Source: Sipunculus nudus (taxonomy: Eukaryota; Annelida; Sipuncula; Golfingiida; Sipunculidae). Taken from it: DNA of 64,000 nucleotides. A program made the position numbers and the translations under genes. Below the pieces are notes generated by a model that was not told where the DNA came from, did no database searches, and worked only from the letters and a program-made list of their open reading frames with translations. This document shows, one piece after another, positions 55,980 through 64,000 of this stretch; the stretch's first letter is position 1, and every line of letters begins with the position of its first letter. The DNA lies in the NCBI GenBank assembly GCA_026874595.1, contig CM049318.1:38587956-38651955 (forward strand). Direction: 5' to 3'.

Positions 55980-57949
55980 TTATTTATCATTATTTGAAAT
56001 ATTTACATAATAAATACACCTGGCTTGCCTGTGTACTTTTATGGGCTACATGAAAGACGCAGGAGCCTCTCATGATTATATATTTGTGTAAGTCTAGGTA
56101 TCTGAACTAAGGGACTGTAACATGCATGTAAATTATAAAAAAAAGAAGGAAGTGGAGATCAGTTGATCAAAGATGGAAGGTTTGGGATAAAAAGTTTGCC
56201 TTAAAATGCATCCACAATATCTTAATAGATGTGGGTTCTGTGACCTTGAATTTTGACCTCAAGATCCCAAAATCAAACGGGTTCTTACTTTAGTGTTGGG
56301 CCATATATATATTTGTCAAGTCTGAAGTTATCATCTGGAAACAAATATGTGGAGAGATGACCACTGTAACTTGACCTTTGACCTTTTGACTCCGAAATCA
56401 ATCAGGTGAATCTCCTATTTACAGGGCACCTTTATGTGGTAGGTGGAAGGTTTGGGATGAATTATGGGCTTAAAATACAAGTTTGAAAACCGGAGTTATA
56501 ATCAGGAAACAAATTTGACGGAACGACAAACAGACGGACAGATTGACGGACGGACAGGAAACTTACCATAGGGCATCAGCTTATTCAAGCGGTGCTCTAA
56601 TAACAAACAAGATGCATAAGATGAAACCACAGTTGCTAATCGGATAGTATTAATATTATTTGGCAGTCTCAAAATAACGAATAAAATCATGAAAAAAGAA
56701 ACAGGGCCTACAGGCCTCATGCGAACCTGTGCAATGAGATTCACATCAGGTATAATGCGTCAATGATAACATGTGTGACTGTTATTTTTCAATTACATAT
56801 TTGACGTCACATGTATATGTACAATGCAAGTACTAAACATTTTGAACCCGAGCATAAGCACGGATTAAACCAATGTCACTCCAGATGTACAGGCATTGCT
56901 GTACACAACACAAAAATGATAGTAGATGGTTCCGCCAGTCTTGTGTATGCATGAGAAAGCCATGGAAGATGAGTGGACATACAACCTTTCAGGCAAAGAC
57001 TTCAAACCACTCTTGAGCTAAGTGCACAGATGCATGAAACCTGAAAAAAAAACCAATTGCAGATGAAGCCACAAGTCTTCTATACAGAAAACTATCCGAG
57101 ATGTATGGGCGTGCACAGTTTCAGGCTGATATGTCAAATCCCTCCTGAGAAATAAGCAGGGACCTACGCTGTGTAAAATTTTTTGTAGGTTGTGCCACCA
57201 GTCTTGTATATGACAAAGATATCCGAAATGAATACATATGCCCGATTTCAGGATGCTATATCAAACCCCTACTTAGATATAAGCAGGGACATCCTGCAAA
57301 AATTATTGTAAGTTGCGCCACCAGTCTATATGCACAATTTCAGGCTGAAATATCAAGTCCCACTCGAGAAATAAGCAGAGACATACACTGTTCAAAAGTC
57401 ATTGTAGGTGGCGACACCAGTTTAGTGTACGAGAAAGCAATATATGATGCATGGACAGGCCAACATTTCAGGCCGATACCTGAATCTTCTCTTTAGTCAG
57501 GTTCACTTGGCTGAACAAGCTCAGCTTTGAAAGACAGTTGCCCAAAGTCAAGTAAAGCAAATTGGCAGATGCAGCTACTGCACTGGCTGCACTTGACCTG
57601 TTGCAGTTGGCAGTCTGCCAAAGCTATAAATAGATCGAGACTTAATGGCCTGTTGCCAAGTGTAATAAAGTTGGCAGTATGCCAAACTATTTATATTTAC
57701 AGACAAAATCTTGGCATTTTGCCAAAACTATTTAAACATACTGAAGCAGTGGCTACAATGCTTTTTTAGTCTGCATATTCATAAGATTTTTTGTTTTATT
57801 AAAATGATCAGAATAATAAAAAAAAAAAATAAAAAAAATGAAAGCAAAATCAGAATACAGATACACATAAGCTGGTTATGGACACCAATTATTTATATCG
57901 CTTGTACAGCTCTGCTTACATACCCAAAAGAGCTCCGTTTATTCTAACA
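55980..57949. mobile_element. Mobile-element cluster, left part
   Basis: Sequences of the GACCTTTGACCTTTTGAC type at 56233-56400 are related to the repeats at 58740-59190. At 56934-57420 a ~125-bp unit with GCCACCAGTCTTGTATA, CAGTTTCAGGCTGATAT and GAGAAATAAGCAGGGAC recurs about five times (near 56934, 57068, 57196, 57319, 57413), with decreasing length. The ACGGACGGACAGG-type motif at 56545-56560 is typical of element ends. An exact CRE is at 56802-56809. Confidence 0.6.
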
Positions 57950-57950
57950 A

Positions 57951-59514
57951 GTGACCCATGGGTCATGACGCTCAGCTGCCAAGCATGACCTGCGACATCA
58001 TGGGCTGCAATTCACAACTTCTAGTAAAATTGTTGCAGAACCTATATGCCAATTTTGTTTAAACTTTCTACATTGCCATAAATTTTTATCATATATGTCT
58101 GGTTAAAACATAGTGAATGATGGTCTGAGGCAAAATGTATGGTTGTTGAGCTATCAGGAACTAATCCCACAGCTTGCTCGATACCTGTAAGTCTCAAAAG
58201 GAATACCACACATGCCACATATAAGATCAAACTATAGCAAAAAGATCAAGAAAATCCATGCAAGAATTATTGTGAAACGGGTGCTTCCATATTAATTTTT
58301 ATTCAATACAAGCCAACTGTACTGAGCTTTCATAAATGATGGTCATATTTATATATTTATTAAGAAATCTTTGACCCAATGCAAGATTACATTAATATAC
58401 ATCCCACTGCATTCACTTTAATAGTTCATTGTGACCTATGACCTTGGCCTTTTGCCAACATATCAACTTGATTCTTTCTAAATGATGGGTAACTACTAAC
58501 CACTTACATCTGGCCGGGTGTAATTACTTGGCAACCAATGAGTGAATAACTTAGACCTGCAACCTTTAACCTCCTGACCAGCTGACCTCAAAAATCAATT
58601 AGTTATTTCTTCATGCAAAAAGACCCATAAATATGAAGTTTGAATCAAATTCAGTGATGCATAGATGTGGCATATGTGAAAGACTGAAGGTTTTGGTTGA
58701 ACATTTTCACTTGAAATATGTTCACAAGCATTTAGAACAATATTGTGACCTTGACCTTTGACCTTTTGAACTCAACATCAACAGGCTTCTTCTACTATTG
58801 GTAGGTAAGCCATATATGACAGATGGAAAGTATAGATTGGAAAGTTTGCTGAAAATGACTCCACGCAAGAAGAGGGTGCTGTGAACTTGACCTTTGACCT
58901 CAAAATCGACAGGTCTTTTCCCCTGTTGGCAGAGAAGCGATATCAGTGCTGAAAGGTTTGGAATGAAAGGTCTAGCTTGAAATGTGTCCACAACCTTTTC
59001 AAAGAAGTGGATCATGTGACCCTGACCTTTGACCTTGTGACCTCAAAATCTATAGGATTCTTCTCCCACTTAGTAGGTGAGCTATATGTGAAAGATCAAA
59101 GAATTGGGATGAAAGGTTTGGCTAAAAATGCATCCTGAGGCTTTTCAAAGAAGTTGGTTCTGTGATCTGGACCTTTGACCTTGTGACCTCAAAATAATAA
59201 TGGTTCTTCCCCTGTTGGTAGGTGAGCTGTATGTGAAAGATGGAAGGTTTGGGATGAAACTTTTGGCTAAAAGAATTATTTCTGGGGGGTGCAAACACAC
59301 CCCATAACTTCGAGAATATAGGTCGCAGTGACCTAATTTCAGGTTTGCAAGGAGATCTTTTTAGAACCTCTAAGACTGCATAGGGTTCATTGCCCTAGCC
59401 CCCATGGTTACGATTTGTGCCCTGCTAACGGACGGACGGCCGGACGGACAGACGGAAGGACGCCGGACAAAGACCCATCGCAATAGCCCAGCATGACTGA
59501 AAGTCAGCTGAGCT
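57951..59514. mobile_element. Interspersed element with internal tandem repeats (pearl/HINE-like), copy 2 (inverted)
   Basis: The left end has the hairpin GACCCATGGGTC (57953-57964) followed by GACGCTCAGCTG. The right end has ACTGAAAGTCAGCTGAGCT. This is the inverse of the element at 24435-27314, with the same subterminal block (AGGTCGCAGTGACCT, GGTTACGATTTGTGCCCTGC, ACGGACGGACGGCC). The interior is different: about four units of ~140 bp with GACCTTGACCTTTGACC at 58744, 58885, 59020 and 59165 instead of the 180-bp satellite. Confidence 0.6.
58741..59280. repeat. ~140-bp tandem repeat with TGACCT direct repeats
   Basis: Each unit contains a TGACCTTTGACCT-like core, CTCAAAATC..ACAGG, a CTTCT.CC..TTGGTAGGTGAGC block and GATGGAAGGTTTGGGATGAA. 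Spacing is 133-143 bp. Confidence 0.8.
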
Positions 59515-60740
59515 AATAATAAAATTACTAGCTCTGTTTAACATGTTTAGTATGCTTACTTGGCCAAATGACTAAGTTCAAATTCCTCTTACTTGGCCAA
59601 AATACATTGAACCCGAACCATTTGTAAAACCATGAGAAAGATCATCTCTGGAATCATTTCTGTGAAATATTGAACAATTTGGCTAAATGATTTCAGATAA
59701 GAAAATTTTCAAAGGTTTTCTGGCTTTTCCCCCCGTAAAATAGAAGCTGATGCAGGTGGCACCACAAAAAGCTCAATTCGACAATATTCGACATGTGACT
59801 GAAATTTGCATAAAATTTGGGGATGCTAGCTTCTGCTGTTCCTGAGAAATTAGGGAGTTGATGTACTGGGGGGGGGGGGGGGGGACCGAAGACCCCCGTA
59901 CAAAAACGTCGATGCAGGTGGCGCCACTAATGCCCCATTTTCAAGTATGACTCATGTGACCATTATTTGCACAATGTTTGGTGATGATAGCTCCAGCCAT
60001 TTCTGAGAAAGTAATTTTAGTATGCATTTTACTGGCCAAATGACTAAGTTCAGCTTCCCGTAACTCGGCCAAAAATGACCGTACTGAAACCAATCCAACA
60101 AAATTGAGAAAGATTGTTTCTCGGATTATTTCTGTGAAATATTGAATAATTTGGCTTGACGGTTTCGGAAAAGATTTTAAAATTGTTTTCCCTATAAAAT
60201 GTAAGTCAATGCAGGAAGCAAAAAAAATAAATAAATAAATAAATAATTAGCAAAATCTGAGTTTTTTAGATGACTGTTTTTTTTTGCATAAAAGTTGATG
60301 ATGCCAACTCCTGCCTTTTTTTTAGATAGAATGGGTTTACGTTAGGACGACGGACGAATGACGATGCTGCGCCATTGTATATAAGCTCACAAGTTCGCTA
60401 AAAACGCAGAAACCAGTCATAATAAATTACAGCAGGTTTGGGGACACTAGATGAAGTCACAGTTGAGAAACTAACATAATTGCTATCATCTGACGGTCTC
60501 AAAAACAGAAACAAAGTTGTAAAATTAGAAAACATGCAGGTGGCGCCACTTTTTTCGGGAACTGACAACCCTAGTCATGGTCAATATTCAAGGCAAGATT
60601 CAGGGCAATCCATTGACTGGAGGTTTCTATCAAATTCTTAATTATTCTAGGGGTTTAAAAAGCCCATTAGGTTGGAGGATATAGGTCACAGTGACCTAAA
60701 TTCACGTTTCCAAGGATATTTTTGACTTCCCTGGATATTC
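59515..60740. mobile_element. Mobile-element cluster, right part (471-bp duplication)
   Basis: The segment 59559-59756 (CTTGGCCAAATGACTAAGTTC, GAGAAAGATCATCTCTGG, TTCTGTGAAATATTGAACAA) is repeated at 60030-60218, an offset of about 471 bp. GCAGGTGGCGCCAC-type motifs recur (59753, 59932, 60538). A third copy of the subterminal block with AGGTCACAGTGACCT (60683-60697) lies at 60640-60740. It includes a 17-G run at 59868-59884. Confidence 0.6.
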
Positions 60741-62000
60741 AGTTACATGAAAGGAAATATCATTTTATATTAAGCATTCGTTTAAACATGGTGACTTATG
60801 CTTTTATTTGTTTACTGTATTATTATTTTTAGGACCGGTAAAATATGTAATTTTCTCATATTTAAATATGAGAAAACAGGATATTTTAAGCTGACATAAG
60901 ATGAATAAAGTAATAAGACTCACCATACATTACAAATACTTGGGACCTATAGCACTAAGATTACAGAAACTGTGATTACACTAATGGTAAGCGAGTATTG
61001 GATACTCCTATACTCACCAAGTATATGCATGGAATACGAACTTTGATCTCAACAGAACATAAAGCAATCATGCATGTGATTGGTTGCATAATGTATAACA
61101 TCAAGCGACATCAAGTGATATAATTTCTTTGATTGAATTCTACATTATCTTTTCATAGTGTAGATATGGACGTTTACTCTTTTCTTTGGATACTGCATGT
61201 AATTGAAAATGAACCCCAAAATATCAGGCATCTTCAATGCATGGGGTCGGTATAATATAGTGGTAAGATTAAAGGTGGGGGGGGGGGGGGGGGGGTTGTA
61301 ACTGAACGATAATAGGGAATACTCTAAGGACTGTGTACAAAGTTAATACGAGGTGCAAACAGGAACAGGGGGAACTACCAGAAAACAATATGACATAGTG
61401 CTCATCCCGCACCCCGCAACATAACATGATTTTCATTAAAGGGGCCTATTCAACTATCTGACCTTTATAAACTTATGTTAATCTCTTGGAGCTTTTATAA
61501 ATATAAGCCAGAAAACGTGGATGATATCACTGCACACAGGCTGCTTGTTTTGTTTATATCAACGTGTTTAGAATATGTATGGACCGGCAAAAATAATCAA
61601 ACAAATTCAACAAGGGCATTTGGCAGCAAGTCAGATAAGCCAGGGCTTTGCAAAAGGCGTTTTTCTTTTACCTTCTACCTTCGTATATATGCAACCTTCC
61701 ACCTTAGGTTACAGGTTTTCCCGTTTGTCAACATTGCTGTGTTTACAAACATGTTGTTGATTAACAAGTTCATATACCTTCACGGAGGTCTTAAAAGAAC
61801 TTCTCACGACCAGAATTACCCTTAGACCATTAATATATACACAGAGGAAGTCAGAAATCACAAATTCTTTTTCAAAAAGAAGGTGAATGGGCATGTGGTG
61901 AATATTCATTACAGAAGGTTTGTATCTTAGGTGGCTCCACCAGACCTGCAGGTTCAACAGTTCTATGAAAATGTTAAGAAGGTTACTTCAAGCCTATCAG
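60741..62000. other. Intergenic, nothing recognised
   Basis: AT-rich with a 19-G run at 61277-61295. A 116-codon plus-strand frame at 61475-61825 shows no recognisable domain. Repeat-like GGTGGCTCCACCAG is near 61930. Confidence 0.45.
61277..61295. repeat. G19 homopolymer
   Basis: Uninterrupted run of 19 G after AAAGGT. Confidence 0.95.
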
Positions 62001-63281
62001 ATAAAACAAACGGACTCAAAACTGGTGAAGCAGTAGAGGAGATTTTTTTTATTTAAAGTTTTCATAAAATTATATAATTAATTAATTTCAAAATTCTGTG
62101 TAGAAGCCCTCATTTAGCCCTATCAAGTAAATCAAACAAAATAAAAATCGAAAGAAATAATGTGGAAGAATCATTTGATCGTGATTTTGAAAAAAGGGCA
62201 TAAATTTCCGGAATTCAGCAATTTCTATATCTATTTTGATGTTTAAAGCCCAAACTTAGACCTATCAGATAAACAAACAAAATCAAAGTCGGTCCAGAAA
62301 AAAGAAGCATTTTTTTAATTGTCGACGGACGGACAAACACCGGACGCCATGGCGGATGTGCTAAAAAGTGAAAATTTTCCAAAAAATTACAAATTAGTTT
62401 TGAATTCTGGTGGACCTAAGAAAAAGAATGGCAGAGGAAAAGGAAGGATTTAAAAACCAGGCAAACAATATTTTGCTAGAGATGAGAATGAAATATGGAG
62501 TGGGTGAAAGATAAATGGTTTGCCAATTAGGCGACATCTTAAAGGGTTCTTTTGATGCATTAACTAATTTTTCACGTGAGAGGGGCTGTTTATGATGGCT
62601 AATATGCATGTAAAGCATATTCTCTACCAACTAGGACAGGTTTGAAAAAGGAATTTAGTATGCTTGCATGGTTTCAATTTACATATCGTAACCGTATGTG
62701 AACTACGCAACTGCGCGGTCTAAATTGTGTTAAACATTCACATTATTTTCTTCATTTGGAATATGCTTTGTAAGCACATCATGATATTTTATCTAAACGG
62801 ATATACATTAAATAAGATATCAGTCAAAAGTTGACACATTCTTAGATATGCCAATGCAATTTTACTAGCGTTTTTAGTTTCTGTTTCATTTAAAAGAGCA
62901 ACAATTGTAGGAGAGAGAAACCTTAATTTTTTTGCACACTTGCACCGGAATATGGTGTATTTTACATTTTGCTATGTTAATTGCACTTCTGATTATCTTT
63001 TACCTTGTAATGTAGGTTAATCCAGTTCAAGATTATATTCTAAAGAATATTTAATATCAAGTTATACGGGCAAACAAAAGGACAAATTCATCAGTTTCAT
63101 ATGTATTTTAATAAATATGTAACACTTCATATTATGGCATACTCCATTCTGTACAAGAGAAAATTTCCACTTTTAGTGAAAAAAGACCCCGGATCACATT
63201 TATCGCATCAGCACCCCACCTCCTCCTGCAGTCCTGTACCCCTTTACCACTGTATACCACGTGACTATCACGTGGTCCAAA
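62001..63281 (-). other. Downstream of gene 2: probable 3' UTR plus repeat-like DNA
   Basis: Immediately downstream (leftward) of the gene 2 stop. Minus-strand ATTAAA variants lie at about 63104 and 63050, and a canonical AATAAA (plus TTTATT) is near 62049. Segment 62100-62350 (repeated CCTATCAGATAAAcAAACAAA and a GACGGACGGACAAACACCGG end) looks like another interspersed element. Confidence 0.35.
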
Positions 63282-63760
63282 TCACACTGTAGTCCCGTTC
63301 GCTGCAGTTCTCGTGGGATCTCCCCAGATAATCACGGAGTTTTGCGAAGGTTCGCTGGGAGGGTCCGTCCATTTTTCGAAACACTTGCCGTGCGGCTCAA
63401 TTTTTATATTCACATCCCTGTAGACATTATTTGGTTTATCACTGTGATGATGTAGATGATGATGATGATGATCACATTGTTTGACTACTGGTTGTTTATC
63501 ACAGAAGTGATCGGCCACATACAGCTGTGCCTTCGTCAGACTACGGTGCTGCCTCATTTGCATTAACCGCTTGTGTCGTCTGCTATCACTTTTGAGCATG
63601 CGCACAGCTAGTAAAACTAGGAGCACTAAAATGAACCCTCCTGAAATAGGCACCGCAATAACAGCAGCCTTGAACCAAAGGTCACCCTGACTAATGCTGC
63701 CCTCTGGTGACGATGGCCCGTGTCTGTTGACCTCGTCTGATGACCCGTTTTCCTGACCTT
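63282..63760 (-). CDS. BAMBI (last coding exon; gene continues beyond the window)
   Basis: The minus-strand acceptor TTTCATTTCAG precedes the exon, which starts in phase 1 (G|AA GGT) and ends at TGA (63284-63282); it encodes 159 residues. The juxtamembrane and membrane segment DLWFKAAVIAVPISGGFILV then LLVLLAVRML is almost the vertebrate BAMBI helix as I remember it. It is followed by the conserved KSDSRRHKRLMQMRQH region. BAMBI is a kinase-less receptor decoy acting at the plasma membrane against BMP/activin signalling. The stalk has an NGS sequon. The tail has a His-rich run (QCDHHHHHLHHHSD) and ends NGTTV, a class I PDZ-ligand pattern. Signal peptide and ectodomain exons must lie to the right of 64000. 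It converges on the BAMBI-like gene ending at 40239 and shares its intron phase. Confidence 0.93.
63449..63473 (-). repeat. Coding (CAT/ATG)n tract giving poly-His
   Basis: GATGATGATGATGATGAT on the plus strand encodes consecutive His codons in the BAMBI tail. It is a coding trinucleotide repeat that may vary in length. Confidence 0.8.
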
Positions 63761-64000
63761 CTGAAATGAAAAAAAAGAGATATGTCATTGATGTTATAGT
63801 CTTCGCTGTTTATTCATTGGAAAATAGTTGACGGATACAGAAAATATAGTAAACAAAATAAAATCAGGATATAAGATATGTTGCCAAAGAATCCCATGTC
63901 CGAATAAAAGCTTAATATGCAGGTACATGAACACATTCTTTATTCAAGATCTAGTATAATTCTATTAAATAATCTGTGTGTCCTTTCTGTTAAAAATATT
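63761..64000 (-). other. Intron of gene 2 (partial)
   Basis: Sequence upstream of the last BAMBI exon on the minus strand. AT-rich, no exon seen before the window ends. Confidence 0.75.

Overview
The window looks like nuclear DNA of a lophotrochozoan animal, most probably a bivalve mollusc. This is an inference from AT-rich noncoding sequence full of long TA arrays, large introns, tRNA-derived SINEs, foldback/MITE elements, and interspersed elements carrying tandem repeats and 'GACCTTTGACC' arrays. I see no rRNA, no bona fide tRNA gene, no CRISPR array and no prokaryotic gene organisation.

Only two protein-coding genes are well supported. They belong to one family, BAMBI (BMP and activin membrane-bound inhibitor, a TGF-beta pseudoreceptor without kinase), and they converge. 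Gene 1 (+ strand) has three coding exons at 8217-8295, 35488-35775 and 39833-40239, with GT-AG introns of 27,192 and 4,057 bp, both phase 1. It encodes 257 residues: signal peptide, cysteine-rich three-finger ectodomain ending in CCKDDLCN, one membrane segment and a 66-residue tail. It is a divergent BAMBI-like protein. Gene 2 (- strand) is represented by its last coding exon, 63760 down to 63282. Its membrane segment is nearly canonical BAMBI (LWFKAAVIAVPISGG), and its other exons lie beyond position 64000. Both proteins end in T-x-V, a class I PDZ-ligand pattern.

Region by region: 1-7850 is intergenic with MITEs and TA arrays. At 7852-8216 are a TATA box and a 5' leader with several upstream ATGs, one of whose stop codons overlaps the start codon of gene 1. 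Intron 1 (8296-35487) holds a TA-embedded foldback element, several MITE and tRNA-like elements, a 53-bp minisatellite, a 2.9-kb element with an internal 180-bp satellite, a possible chitin-binding-domain gene fragment, and a threefold tandem duplication whose conserved core is packed with CRE/ATF half-sites (TGACG/CGTCA). Intron 2 (35776-39832) is mostly unremarkable. From 40240 to 63281 come the 3' UTR of gene 1, SINEs, MITEs, a 1.55-kb array of a ~28-bp unit, and a dense cluster of tandem-repeat mobile elements (about 55.98-60.73 kb) carrying nuclear-receptor-type half-sites.

In functional terms the locus is a paralogous pair of candidate BMP/activin decoy receptors. The most interesting unexplained structure is the triplicated CRE-rich module in intron 1, together with an apparent excess of exact TGACGTCA sites across the window. 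All names rest on reading the sequence and remembered family features; no database search was run.
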